The position numbers and the translations under genes are program-made. 57,863 bases of DNA from Planctomycetota bacterium (GTDB lineage: Bacteria > Planctomycetota > Phycisphaerae > SM23-33). Shown here in pieces: positions 37,453 through 46,957 of the stretch. Where the stretch lies: NCBI GenBank assembly GCA_030635145.1, contig DAOVZK010000009.1, positions 1 through 57,863 of the forward strand. The letters are read 5' to 3'. Each line of letters starts with the position of its first letter. Within the stretch, counting starts at the first letter, position 1. Under the pieces are notes generated by a model that was not told the DNA's origin, ran no database searches, and worked only from the letters and a program-made list of their open reading frames with translations.

Positions 37453-37638
37453 ATGTCCATAATCGTTGATGAAAAGATATCGCAGATTTTCGGAACGCAT
37501 GAGGTTGTTCGTGCGCCGTCGTTTACATTGTCGCAGGGCGACCGCGTGGGGTTTGTCGGCCCGAACGGCGGGGGCAAAACCACGCTGCTTCGTATTATCG
37601 CTGGTGAAATACGAACCCTCGGAATATCAGATTATTGA
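37453..37638 (+). pseudogene. Truncated ABC-F type ATPase, N-terminal remnant
   Basis: About 55 residues match the start of an ABC-F protein: IFGTHEVVRAPSFTLSQGD, then Walker A GPNGGGKTTLLRIIAGE. The frame then runs into a stop at 37638. No Q-loop, signature or Walker B follows in any frame; repeat-like sequence and the minus-strand heparinase take over. A deletion remnant. Confidence 0.75.
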
Positions 37639-37686
37639 TATCTGCTTGTCAAATCCCGAATCCGAAATCCACAATCCGAAATTCTT

Positions 37687-39534
37687 TTATCCGCCGGTTT
37701 CCACGCCCTTAATTTGCAGGAACTTTTTGCCTTTAGCGGGGGCGAAGGTAATGGTGGTTTTGTTGAACTTCACCGTCGCCGTGCCGTCGACGTCTTTAAT
37801 TACGTCAAGCTTTTGAATCTTGTCGCGTGAAAATACGCTGCCCAGCAGATTCTCGCCGATCATTCCGCCAGACATCCGCATATAAGTGTCGTTACGCTGA
37901 TAGACGAGCTTGTGTTTGCCGGTGGCCATTTCGCAGGGTGCCGTTGCCGCCATTGCAAAGTTCGCCTGCACCTGTCGGCCGAGAATTTTGCCGGTCATCT
38001 TTTCCGCGTCCAGTTCAATTTCTCCGCCTGTGTGCCAGAACATATCGACGCGTTCGGGCGTACCCAGCGTCAGTTCGTCCAGCACCACCAGCGTGGAAAC
38101 CCCATTGCCGTTGGAGCCTCGCAGCATAATCACGTGCCGCAAAAATCTCGCATCTTCACCGCACGCTTCTCCACCGTCGCAAACCAGCCAGTGATACGCA
38201 TCGGTGCTTTCGGAGTGTGCGATTTCACCGCGGGCGTCGGGGCAGTGGTCTTCTTCGCCGACGATAATCGTATTGTGCGCGCGGGCCTGAACTTCGTAGA
38301 AGCGGGATCGCTTGTCGGAAAAGTATCCGCTATTGTCGTCTGGGGGATGCCCGATATCTCGCAGCAGCATTTCACCGTCGATCTGCACCTGCAGCGAGTT
38401 CATATCATGCTGCGAGTGCGACGTCGCCAGGTCCCCGGTTTTGGCGGCGACGTAAAATTGCGGGCGTGGCCAATCGTCGGCCATCGCTGCCCAGCCGATC
38501 TGATGGAAAACCTTCAGCGGTTCGAGATTCGGCACGGGTGGGGTGTCTTCTTCCGGCCGCGTGAGAATCGCAATCCCCGCCTTGGACCAGTCCATTGTCG
38601 TGACGTCATGCTTGCACGAATACTCGTCCAGCCACCACATAATATCGTCGTTGTCGAAATATTTACCCAGCAGGTACAGCGCCCCGTGCAGCGGCAGGTC
38701 GGCCGAGTCGCCAAAGCTCGCCGGCCGTCCGTTGGGGGTAAAATAAATCGGGAATCGCCCGGTGACGTCCATCCCGCGATAATGTAAAATCTTCTGGTCG
38801 TCGAGCAAACGCGAACACGCCTCGCCGTAAAGCAGCACGTATCGCATGGCGTAGCCCCAGAATCCGAGGCCTTCGTCCCATCCGCCCTCGCGGCCGAGAT
38901 CGGCGAAGAAATAGTGCAGGCCCTGACGGCTTAGCAGGTGGGCTTCGTGGGCCGAGTCGCTGTCGTCTCCGAGAACCAGCCCAACCATTCCGCACGCCGA
39001 GTTGATCACACCGTTCCAGTGATTAACCGCGGTAAACCACCACGCATCGTTCGAAACCGACTGCAAGTACGGATCGACAACGCGGGTGTGCAAAACGTCG
39101 ATGATTTGTTCGCGTTCGTTGGGTATGAGGTCATCCCACATCAGGTCGAGGCCGATAATAGCGGCGAGAGAGGCCTCGGCCGTGCAGCGGTCGATGATAA
39201 GATCGGGGCGGGAAGGATCTACCCAAGTACTCCATCGCATGAGATTGCGAAGTTCTTCGAGGGCACGGCTGCGATAGGCGCCGTTGGGGTCTAGCCCGTC
39301 GGCGATGAGCAGATCGAGGATTCGGCCTTGCACTCCGCGGGCGGCGGTGATGGCGGCTCCGCAGCATCCGTTGGCCCACGCGGCCTGCCAGTGCATTTCC
39401 GTCAGCGGGGCCGATTCTAATATCAATCCGCAACGTTGCTGCAGCACGCTAAAGAATCCTTCGAACGGTTTTTTTGAGATTCGCGAACGCAACGCCCGCA
39501 GCTCGTCTTGAGTGGTGATAATACCGCGTCTCAT
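37687..39534 (-). CDS. Heparinase II/III-like protein
   Basis: 615 aa. An alpha/alpha-toroid N-terminal half (FTAVNHWNGVINSACGM, EGGWDEGLGFWGYAMRYVLLY) is followed by a beta-sandwich half beginning near SHSQHDMNSLQVQIDGEMLLRDIG, the arrangement of polysaccharide lyases such as heparinase II/III and related alginate/oligoalginate lyases. Candidate catalytic residues are the Asn/His of VNHWN, the Tyr of GYAMRY and the His of SHSQHD. No signal peptide is visible at this start, so it would act on imported oligosaccharides in the cytoplasm. No transporter or sugar enzymes flank it. The substrate cannot be named. Confidence 0.8.
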   Translation of the reverse strand: MRRGIITTQDELRALRSRISKKPFEGFFSVLQQRCGLILESAPLTEMHWQAAWANGCCGAAITAARGVQGRILDLLIADGLDPNGAYRSRALEELRNLMRWSTWVDPSRPDLIIDRCTAEASLAAIIGLDLMWDDLIPNEREQIIDVLHTRVVDPYLQSVSNDAWWFTAVNHWNGVINSACGMVGLVLGDDSDSAHEAHLLSRQGLHYFFADLGREGGWDEGLGFWGYAMRYVLLYGEACSRLLDDQKILHYRGMDVTGRFPIYFTPNGRPASFGDSADLPLHGALYLLGKYFDNDDIMWWLDEYSCKHDVTTMDWSKAGIAILTRPEEDTPPVPNLEPLKVFHQIGWAAMADDWPRPQFYVAAKTGDLATSHSQHDMNSLQVQIDGEMLLRDIGHPPDDNSGYFSDKRSRFYEVQARAHNTIIVGEEDHCPDARGEIAHSESTDAYHWLVCDGGEACGEDARFLRHVIMLRGSNGNGVSTLVVLDELTLGTPERVDMFWHTGGEIELDAEKMTGKILGRQVQANFAMAATAPCEMATGKHKLVYQRNDTYMRMSGGMIGENLLGSVFSRDKIQKLDVIKDVDGTATVKFNKTTITFAPAKGKKFLQIKGVETGG

Positions 39535-39752
39535 AAATCTGCCTTCCTGACATCATTAAAAGCTAATCCGAAATCCATTTGGTGACTATAGGATAAGATT
39601 AACCGCACGAAAGTGCAAGAAAGTTCAGGGAAAAGCGTTCCCGATATCCGTTTCGAGCTGGCGAGACTTTTGTTATTTACAACACGAAACGGGAAATACC
39701 CCGGCGTTGCAAGATTATTCGTTACGCCGATATAAAGCCGGGTGCCGTGGTT

Positions 39753-40229
39753 GCCGGGTGCCGTGGTTGCGGAGTTTGCAACCACGTTTAATAAAAGTTC
39801 CTATTCCCGTGGTTATCCCACGAAACGAGGTGTAACCACGCCACCCGCCCGGTGGGAATTGCAAAGAAAGAGAATATCCAATATCCAACACGGAACATCC
39901 AATTTCCAAGTAAAGAGTTTCGCTCTTTTATTACCTCCGGCGTTGCCGGTGTCATCCTCGCGGCGGCGGGGATCCAGTCCGGCAACGCCGGTGGTATTAT
40001 CGCTGTCATTGCGAGGAGCGCAGCGACGCGGCAATCTATTACCTCTGTCATCCTCGCGTTTTTTGCCCCCGGTGCTACCGGCGAGGATCCAGGTTTTCTT
40101 ATATAAAAAATTTCCCGCGTCGTCCGACATTCCCTGGATGCCCGCCCCCTAACAGGGGAGGTAATAAAAAACACGAGCATGACACAAAGGGGAAACGTGG
40201 TTGCAAACTCCGCAACCACGGCACCCGGC
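39753..40229. repeat. 477-bp repeat island bounded by perfect 37-bp inverted repeats
   Basis: The 37 nt at 39753-39789 equal the reverse complement of 40193-40229. Each end is itself a hairpin: CGTGGTTGC-ggagttt-GCAACCACG. A 16-bp unit GCCGGGTGCCGTGGTT is duplicated in tandem at 39737-39768. Inside are GTCATCCTCGCG...GGGGATCCAG motifs (39951, and split around 40050-40090) and the TCATTGCGAGGAGCGCAG motif (40009). No supported gene: the short ORFs in 39535-40274 are made of repeat sequence. Confidence 0.75.
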
Positions 40230-40274
40230 TATTCAATTGGAAGTTGAAAATTGTAAATTGGAGATAGGAAGATT

Positions 40275-43067
40275 TTACTCCTGATAGCTCATGTTGTTCA
40301 GCAGAATGGCTGGCACCGCACCGTCGGCCGTGCAACTGCTGCGGTCGATGAACGTGGTGTAATACCAGACATACTTGGGGTCGTCGTCGTCAGCGGCACC
40401 GGGTTCCATCGATTGTATCTTGATATTCACAACGTATGTATCGCTGTTAACCGTAATCAAGTTACTGACGGCGGAGTAAAGCGAGTCGCGAAGCGTCAGG
40501 TAGTTAGCATCAGTTACTACAATGCCAGCGGTTGAGAGAAGTGGAATAGTATAATCAGCCAATGGAACCGCCAGCTCACCGGCCGCTAGAAATCCACCGC
40601 AATCACTGCCGCTACCGGCAGTAGGATCGGCTCGCAGCTCGCCAATACCTGTCGCCGCCGCTCGTCCAAGTCCCACTGGCGTAGCAGCATATCGTGGGCC
40701 ACCAGTGACAGGGACATTCTTTTGATCTCGATACGAAACGATGTAGTCAACAATGTCGTTAATATAAGTGGGTGGGAGGTCTTCATTGATGCCAGTCCTG
40801 ACACCATCACCGTTGAGGTCGAGGTATGACGGCCAGGGGAGTTGTTTGAGGACTTCAGGCGTGGCCGTGTTGATGTTGATTCGGCCGTAAACTTTTGTCC
40901 CATCCGGTGGAATCATGTTGAAGAATTCACTCAGCATCGCCGCGGCCGGTACGTCGGGATATTTTCCACCATTCCAACCAGGGGCCGGAACTACCCCGAC
41001 ACCGACTGCAGTCGCATAGTAAGCTGGATGGAAATCTAATCGTCCGCGTGCCGGGCCGTCGGGGAATACAGCTTTGAATGTTGGCTGGACTAATTGTTGG
41101 GGAAATGCTCGTGTGTCATCCGGGCCGGTGAAGTAGATATTGGCAGAGTCCCCCAAATTAGTAATAGAAGTACCTGGCCGAAGAATGGGAACAGGAAATG
41201 CCGCTATTTCTGGACTAAGGGTAGTAGCAGTAACTATGTCAGTCTCGGCAATGTCAAGGCCATTTGCTGCGCCGAGCTTGTGCCCTATTATAGTTGCACC
41301 AGTACTAAACACTTTCATGACGGCTACGGTTGAACGGGCACGATTATCACCGGTTGTTAGTCCATCATCACGTTGTCCGTAACGAATCTGATCAGCGTCA
41401 GTGACTTTGTTTGTGCAAGAATATCCGATATCAACATTGCTTACTTGGTCGACCGGAATATCATAGCCGCCAACAGTTCTAAAGATGACAGCCTCAACTG
41501 TAGTACCGCTGAAATCCAAGCCGGTAGCCAAGTACCATTCTGCCCCAAGATTTGGAAATACGTTAGCCGGGACGGTGTTAGCATCCACCGTACGGGGGCT
41601 ATTCAATTCAGTTGGATCTTTACCTCCCAAATTATAAAGAACCACTCTGTCGCCAGCTGAAATAGGATTAGTGATACCCAAGCTTGCAAAAGTTACAGCT
41701 GAGGATGAACCGACCTTCAGGCTATATGTCGAGGGATTAATTGCGTGTGTTTTGGATGGATTGTACAGTTCAATTGCGTACGCCCAACCATTATCACCAT
41801 AACCAACGGGAGGGAGTGCAGTGTCCATATTTTCCTTCACGCTGCACGCATATGCCTCCGCAATTACCAGCTGTGGGATGAGGCCATAGACTATGACTCC
41901 AGTTGCTGGCTCATAGCGGAATGGTTCTGTAGTAGGATCATCCGTGGACGTATATGCCCAAAGATTTGCTACGAAATGAGCGGCCATTTTAGATGCATCA
42001 CCGCCGACACCGAGCTCCGTAAGATAAGCTTTCATTTGTTCGTAAGCGGCTTCGCGGTATGTTATCACGGGAAGAACGTCAGGAACATTTGTGGTCGAGA
42101 CATCCAACATCGCCTGTGTAGTAAAACCAGTCGTCGGATGCCGGACGATGGCGCGGGAGGCGTTGTAGGTGGTGAGATATTGGCGGTCAGCCGCGGCAAG
42201 CGGTTCGACAGCGTCAAAAAGTTTTCCGGTTTCGGTGCGAGAGTTGCCATCCTCCAGCCAGCGGAGATATGATTCGTTGCCGATGCCAAAGGCTTTATAG
42301 TCATTAGTGGGGGATGACAAATGCAATGCGATGTTCTCGTTGATGTTTATCGGATCGCCTGCTTGATCATTGCGGCGTACATCGTTGAGCTCTGTGTACT
42401 TACCATTGAGCAGCCCGCTCATATTAATTTCTACGGGCGATCCGTAGAGGGGCGGTGTCCCCAAACCATCGCAGGCGATGTTTACGTTGATGAGCGAGGA
42501 TGTATCGATTACCTGAACGGCGACCTTATACGTCTGGCCGCCGCTGTTCATTACATACGACTTAACGAGATATGCGTTGGGAGTGGCACCCTCGGCGTCG
42601 GAGTCCACCGACGTGTATTTAATCGGACCACCGCCCGCCGCACCTGTTCCCAGAACGTTGGACAAGTGTTCAGTGTCATCGTCCTTGTAGTACAAAAATT
42701 TATTCATCCCGTCGGCGTCGCCTGCGTAGTCGATAAAACGAAGCCATTGTTCTGCATTGGTGGGGGTGGGTAGATTAGTGGCAATCCCGCTGTAAGGTGT
42801 GGTGCCACTGGGGGCAATATACAGACCTTCGGTGAGTTTTGTAACCACTTGCGATACGATGCCGGCGGCGAGGTGGTCGACGGAGGTTTGGGCAACGGTG
42901 GCCTCGGATGTGCGGCGGTTCATGCGGCTGATAAGCAGGAAGGTCGTACCCAGCATGGCGAGGATTGTGACTAACCCCACAGCCAGCAGCATCGCCGACC
43001 CGCGATTACCCGCTCCGCCCCGGGCCAAAGCCTGCGAACTTCGATTTTGATTTCGTATAGCTTTCAT
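40275..43067 (-). CDS. GspK-like minor pseudopilin, very large
   Basis: 930 aa from ATG 43067 (CAGGAG 7 nt upstream). The N-terminus is positively charged and then hydrophobic (GSAMLLAVGLVTILAMLGTTFLLIS), like PilX/GspK proteins, which lack the usual Glu5. The hallmark GRININTATPEVLKQLPW of GspK helix-hairpin-helix proteins lies near residue 730. Normal GspK is about 330 aa, so this is a greatly expanded form, as seen in some planctomycetes. In type II secretion GspK caps the pseudopilus tip with GspI and GspJ. It is the last gene of the cluster. A 200-bp gap with decayed repeats separates it from the GspJ-like gene. Confidence 0.75.
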   Translation of the reverse strand: MKAIRNQNRSSQALARGGAGNRGSAMLLAVGLVTILAMLGTTFLLISRMNRRTSEATVAQTSVDHLAAGIVSQVVTKLTEGLYIAPSGTTPYSGIATNLPTPTNAEQWLRFIDYAGDADGMNKFLYYKDDDTEHLSNVLGTGAAGGGPIKYTSVDSDAEGATPNAYLVKSYVMNSGGQTYKVAVQVIDTSSLINVNIACDGLGTPPLYGSPVEINMSGLLNGKYTELNDVRRNDQAGDPININENIALHLSSPTNDYKAFGIGNESYLRWLEDGNSRTETGKLFDAVEPLAAADRQYLTTYNASRAIVRHPTTGFTTQAMLDVSTTNVPDVLPVITYREAAYEQMKAYLTELGVGGDASKMAAHFVANLWAYTSTDDPTTEPFRYEPATGVIVYGLIPQLVIAEAYACSVKENMDTALPPVGYGDNGWAYAIELYNPSKTHAINPSTYSLKVGSSSAVTFASLGITNPISAGDRVVLYNLGGKDPTELNSPRTVDANTVPANVFPNLGAEWYLATGLDFSGTTVEAVIFRTVGGYDIPVDQVSNVDIGYSCTNKVTDADQIRYGQRDDGLTTGDNRARSTVAVMKVFSTGATIIGHKLGAANGLDIAETDIVTATTLSPEIAAFPVPILRPGTSITNLGDSANIYFTGPDDTRAFPQQLVQPTFKAVFPDGPARGRLDFHPAYYATAVGVGVVPAPGWNGGKYPDVPAAAMLSEFFNMIPPDGTKVYGRININTATPEVLKQLPWPSYLDLNGDGVRTGINEDLPPTYINDIVDYIVSYRDQKNVPVTGGPRYAATPVGLGRAAATGIGELRADPTAGSGSDCGGFLAAGELAVPLADYTIPLLSTAGIVVTDANYLTLRDSLYSAVSNLITVNSDTYVVNIKIQSMEPGAADDDDPKYVWYYTTFIDRSSCTADGAVPAILLNNMSYQE

Positions 43068-43268
43068 AATCAAACTCCTGTGTTTTTATTTCGGATTTTG
43101 GATTGTGGAATTCGGATTTAATATTAAGAGAAAATTCACCGCGAAAGAACACACAGAACGCAAAGATAGTTTATGTTTTATAATTTCTCTCTTTTGCGAT
43201 TTTTGCGATCCTTGTGGTAAGACTTCTTTCCTTAATTTTCAAATCGCAAATCCGAAATTCCCAACGCC

Positions 43269-44339
43269 CTATCGGCCGATAGGGCAAATAATTTCGTAAC
43301 GCCTTCTTCTGGCTTCAATACCTTGAGCCACGGGTGTATCCTTAGATTTCGCCTGCATGTCTTCAGCCATCGCCTGGTCGTAAAGAACAAAACTTATCTT
43401 GATGGCCTTTGGCCAACTAGGCGTATCCTTAGTCCATAAGGCACGGTAGTTATTGGTTGAATCTGTTGGGTATGGGATCCTAAATTCACATATACTTGGT
43501 GTGATAATAACATCGGCTATGGTTTTGTTATCCCATGTGCTGTCCCTAGGTATTTGCTTACGGCCTGTCGGCGAGGAACCGTCTGAATCGACGTCATTGT
43601 AATAAAGCCCATACCAGTTCAGAACTCCACCGGTGGTATCACCATCTGTCCACATGACAGATAGCCGCGATGTTTCGTTAGACAACACCTGCCACAATTT
43701 GCTAAGGTCGTCTTGATTACGCGGAGGTACATACAACCCATCAGTTGGTGGGGTCTCCTTAGGAAAAGCGTTGAGTAGTGAATTTGGAGTGTTATCAGCA
43801 GTGCCGATGAAATCGTTGCTGAGATCATCTACAGGGAGATTTCCTATATATGTCATATCAACTCCACCACCCCATACATCGCCAGAGCTAGTTGACGTTG
43901 GATCGAGAACCCATTTTTGGCGAACTAAACAAGAGGGAGAGGTTAAGCTTGCGTATGAAGAGTTGGTTCCCAATTGATTAGCAATCGTTCCATACATCGG
44001 AATACCATATTGTCCCGTGACGTTGTTCGTTTTACTGTATGTAGTACCAGCGGTTGTAAAAAGCAGGCGAGGTATGCTATTATCACCTTTTGTTTGCGTA
44101 ATACACAGGAATCCGTTTTGTGTGAGTTGCTTGAGGTCGTTTCGGATAACCTTAGCGATGGCGGAGGCAGTGCCGTTGGTACGCATGGATGTCTGCGAAG
44201 TTTTGATGACCTTCTGCGTTTGCGTAAGGATGGTTCCGAATGCGAGAATGATAAACGACAGAATCGCTACCGCAACGAGCATCTCGATCATTGTCATGCC
44301 CTTACGCGTTGCACCTGTATTGTTGAATGAGGTTCTCAT
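43269..44339 (-). CDS. GspJ-like pseudopilin
   Basis: 356 aa. Class III prepilin signal: GMTMIEMLVAVAILSFIILAFGTIL, with cleavage after Gly and Glu5 present. The position between GspI-like and GspK-like genes and the size fit a minor pseudopilin of the PulJ/GspJ type. The start follows the GspI-like stop by 7 bp; GGAG is within the end of that gene, implying coupling. Confidence 0.78.
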   Translation of the reverse strand: MRTSFNNTGATRKGMTMIEMLVAVAILSFIILAFGTILTQTQKVIKTSQTSMRTNGTASAIAKVIRNDLKQLTQNGFLCITQTKGDNSIPRLLFTTAGTTYSKTNNVTGQYGIPMYGTIANQLGTNSSYASLTSPSCLVRQKWVLDPTSTSSGDVWGGGVDMTYIGNLPVDDLSNDFIGTADNTPNSLLNAFPKETPPTDGLYVPPRNQDDLSKLWQVLSNETSRLSVMWTDGDTTGGVLNWYGLYYNDVDSDGSSPTGRKQIPRDSTWDNKTIADVIITPSICEFRIPYPTDSTNNYRALWTKDTPSWPKAIKISFVLYDQAMAEDMQAKSKDTPVAQGIEARRRRYEIICPIGR

Positions 44340-44346
44340 ATTTTCG

Positions 44347-45207
44347 TTACTCCAATCCGGTAAGAGTTACCAATACCGAAAGGGTAGGGCTTTTTTTGTC
44401 TTCGTTGGTTTCCTGTATGACAAAGGCTGAATTTACGTTATTGCCGCCTGTTGGGTAAATCGGACGATCCAGTTCACCTTCGGTTTGATCTGAATTAGTG
44501 GTGATAATCGTTGCATAATAACCATGTACAGCATCTATCAGTGGTGAGCCAACACGTAATTCACCGCCTCCATTTTCTATCTTTGTTTCGCCAGCAGCTA
44601 CGGTGCATCCAACCAGCTCGGCTGTCACTTCATTGTTACCGGTGGTGTCGCCGCTGCGGGCGTAGGAAACGACAATAAGTTGGTTGATGTCAGTGCTGGA
44701 GCTTAATTTTTTACCGAGCACCAGAAATCCACGCATTTTTTCGTCAGTGTCAAGATCATCATCTCTGAACCCGCGGTTTATCCAGACGGTTCCGACCTCC
44801 TCAAATTGCGATTTGTAGTGCTGGAAATTCTTACCGAGTATGCTGGTGCCGTTTGCCTCGTCGAAAATAACACCCATGTTCGAGGGCACGTCGGTTTCGA
44901 CTAAAACCGCCTTTGTTACGGCGAGGCCGTTCTCGCATACGAGTGTGCCGACGATGTCTTTGTACGATTGGTTGCTCTCGAGGATGGCGACGGGAAAGAT
45001 GGATGCGACCATCGTGATGGCCACGGCCATGATACCGATAGTCAGCATCAGTTCCATCATCGTAAAACCGGTGCGACCGGTGCGAATAAGACCGCTGCGA
45101 GCGGAGCGAATAAAACCGGTGTTGCCATTTCGGATTTTGGATTTCGGATTTCGCTTCGCGGCGCTAAAGCGTCGGAATTTCAAATCTATTTTAGCCATTT
45201 TTTGCAT
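44347..45207 (-). CDS. GspI/PilV-like pseudopilin with repeat-derived leader
   Basis: 286 aa. The prepilin segment GFTMMELMLTIGIMAVAITMVASIFPVAI is clear with Glu5. It is preceded by a leader of about 47 residues, far longer than the usual 6-20. The leader DNA is repetitive: ACCGGT-rich units encoding TGFIRSARSGLIRTGRTGF and the TTCGCGGCGCTAAA motif also seen at 47468. No closer ATG is available; GTG/TTG starts inside the repeat cannot be excluded. One bp separates it from the GspH-like gene. Confidence 0.75.
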   Translation of the reverse strand: MQKMAKIDLKFRRFSAAKRNPKSKIRNGNTGFIRSARSGLIRTGRTGFTMMELMLTIGIMAVAITMVASIFPVAILESNQSYKDIVGTLVCENGLAVTKAVLVETDVPSNMGVIFDEANGTSILGKNFQHYKSQFEEVGTVWINRGFRDDDLDTDEKMRGFLVLGKKLSSSTDINQLIVVSYARSGDTTGNNEVTAELVGCTVAAGETKIENGGGELRVGSPLIDAVHGYYATIITTNSDQTEGELDRPIYPTGGNNVNSAFVIQETNEDKKSPTLSVLVTLTGLE

Positions 45208-45208
45208 A

Positions 45209-46015
45209 TTAGTACCTGTGGAAGAATCGGCCGGTGTATATGTTAAGGGCCATGATCTGGCCCCAGTTGTTGTTCATGTAATCGCGCCGGGCGTTGCCGG
45301 TGGCGGCAGGGGTGCCACGCGTTATCGCACCCATCTCGGCGCAATTGAAAATCGTCACAGCTGTAGCGCCTGCTTCGGGATCGGGGGTGTTCCATAGAAT
45401 TGTACCGGTAACGGGGGCGCCGACACCGAAAAGACCGTTACCCGCGGAATCATCAAATACGATATTGCCAGTGCCGCCAACACCATCATCAATATACCTA
45501 ACCACCTGTCCCGACGAATCAAAAACGATAGTGAATGTTGTAAAACTTTGGAGAGTATGAGTACCGCTGTCATCCAAGCCGTCTGGATCATAATTTCCTG
45601 ATGCATTGAAGTAGTTGCCGGTCAGTTGTCCGAATGCCATATTGCCGGGGATTTTTCTGGGTTTGGCGTTATCGGCGAGCGCAAATTTCATATCGACTAC
45701 GTTGAGGGCTGGATCAACATCCTTCCAGACGACCACGGCGGAGTAGCAGTCTTTCTCGCTGTCGGCGCGGTCGGATACTTGTACGTGAACTCCGACATAG
45801 GTGCCTTTTAAGATTGCCTGCGAGCGGGCGTAGGCCAGCTGTGCCGCGAATAAGTTATACGCCTGAGCGTCGGCACCGGCGGAGAACAGTTTGATTGCCG
45901 TCGGCAAGGCCGTGGCGGCCACCAGAATGATAATCGCAATCACGACGAGCAGTTCGATGAGCGTAAACCCGCGAGCTTTGCTGCCGGTTGTTTTATTATG
46001 GTTTATTATTCGCAT
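45209..46015 (-). CDS. GspH-like pseudopilin
   Basis: 268 aa from ATG 46015 (GGAATTGACC just before; a TTG at 46027 is unlikely). Prepilin motif RGFTLIELLVVIAIIILVAATALPTAI with Glu5. The conserved AQLAYARSQAILKGTYVGVHV region after the TM helix is typical of GspH/FimT proteins. Same promoter-proximal sequence GGAATTGAC as the pseudopilin at 46958. Confidence 0.82.
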   Translation of the reverse strand: MRIINHNKTTGSKARGFTLIELLVVIAIIILVAATALPTAIKLFSAGADAQAYNLFAAQLAYARSQAILKGTYVGVHVQVSDRADSEKDCYSAVVVWKDVDPALNVVDMKFALADNAKPRKIPGNMAFGQLTGNYFNASGNYDPDGLDDSGTHTLQSFTTFTIVFDSSGQVVRYIDDGVGGTGNIVFDDSAGNGLFGVGAPVTGTILWNTPDPEAGATAVTIFNCAEMGAITRGTPAATGNARRDYMNNNWGQIMALNIYTGRFFHRY

Positions 46016-46049
46016 GGTCAATTCCAATTTTCAGTTTTCGGTTTACCTG

Positions 46050-46196
46050 TTGAAAACATGACTTTAACTTGTCATTGCGAGCACTTCGCTTTGCTCGGCA
46101 TAAACTCCGCGAAGCAATCTCGTTTTCAGGCTTTTAGATTGCCACGTCGCTGCGCTCCTCGCAATGACACGTAATTCAAAGTTTTTCATAGTTCTT
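46050..46196 (-). repeat. 147-bp interspersed repeat, copy B
   Basis: Differs from 47499-47645 at 5 of 147 positions by my alignment. Begins TTGAAAACATGACTT, holds inverted TCATTGCGAG...CTCGCAATGA, ends TTTTTCATAGTTCTT. Followed after 2 bp by the 67-bp palindrome. Confidence 0.8.
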
Positions 46197-46198
46197 TT

Positions 46199-46265
46199 GT
46201 AGGGTCGGCCATTGCCGACCAATATATCAATGCGTTTGAAGATGGTCGGCAATGGCCGACCCTAC
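46199..46265. repeat. 67-bp palindrome (REP-like), copy 1
   Basis: Perfect 23-bp arms starting GTAGGGTCGGCCATTGCC and their complement flank a 21-bp loop. The arms are identical to those at 49186-49252; only the loop differs (5 positions). Located between two pseudopilin genes. Confidence 0.85.
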
Positions 46266-46268
46266 TTG

Positions 46269-46925
46269 TTACTTGTCGGAGATAATATCGTCCTTTGCGG
46301 CTTCTTCGCGTTTTTCTTTTTCGCTAGTGGTGGTGCCCCACGTTTCTTCAGATCCATCAGGATTGAATAACTTGAGCCAGTCGCTACCATCTCTAACCGA
46401 GCCAAACAGCTCGTCCGGGCCGGATGAAACTAATCGTGGTGTTCCGCCCAAACCGGCGGCGGGTTCAAATACGAACGGCACATCGAATGCGTCCTTAAAG
46501 CCGGTGGCAGTGTTACCAGTTTTGACAAATGCGTTGCCGGGAAGCTTGTCGATGATCGGTTTGATTTTGGCGTCCCAGAATTCTTCATGATCGGTGTTAG
46601 GGCTGCTGGGCTCCGGTGATTCGCCATACTTGAAAATATCCAATAGTACATTACCTTTGAATGAGTCGTTAGCATTATGTTTTGGACATTCTTCGTATTC
46701 TTCCTGGTAGATTTCCACGGCGTGCATGATGATTTGCATGTTGGCGACGGTTTCTTTTGTTTTCGAGGCCTTGAGCACCTTATCACCGACGTACAAACCG
46801 ATAGCTGTGAGGATGGCGATGATTGCGATTACGATAATCAATTCGATGAGCGTAAATCCGCGTGGGCGTTTCGTTTTGCGTTGCGTCGTTTCGGGATTTT
46901 TTCCAATGTTTCCAATGCCAGTCAT
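46269..46925 (-). CDS. GspG-like pseudopilin
   Basis: 218 aa with prepilin motif RGFTLIELIIVIAIIAILTAIGLYV (Glu5 present). The C-terminal part shows the loop LVSSGPDELFGS, like the calcium-binding end of major pseudopilins (SxGPDG). Longer than normal GspG (about 140 aa). Stop lies 4 bp from the 67-bp palindrome. Confidence 0.8.
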   Translation of the reverse strand: MTGIGNIGKNPETTQRKTKRPRGFTLIELIIVIAIIAILTAIGLYVGDKVLKASKTKETVANMQIIMHAVEIYQEEYEECPKHNANDSFKGNVLLDIFKYGESPEPSSPNTDHEEFWDAKIKPIIDKLPGNAFVKTGNTATGFKDAFDVPFVFEPAAGLGGTPRLVSSGPDELFGSVRDGSDWLKLFNPDGSEETWGTTTSEKEKREEAAKDDIISDK

Positions 46926-46957
46926 TTTTTACCCTTTCGTGTGGGCGTTTTTCATTT

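Noticed and set aside
39788-40219. Short ORFs of 60-143 aa in the repeat island
   Set aside because: Entirely repeat DNA; the frames translate interspersed repeats.
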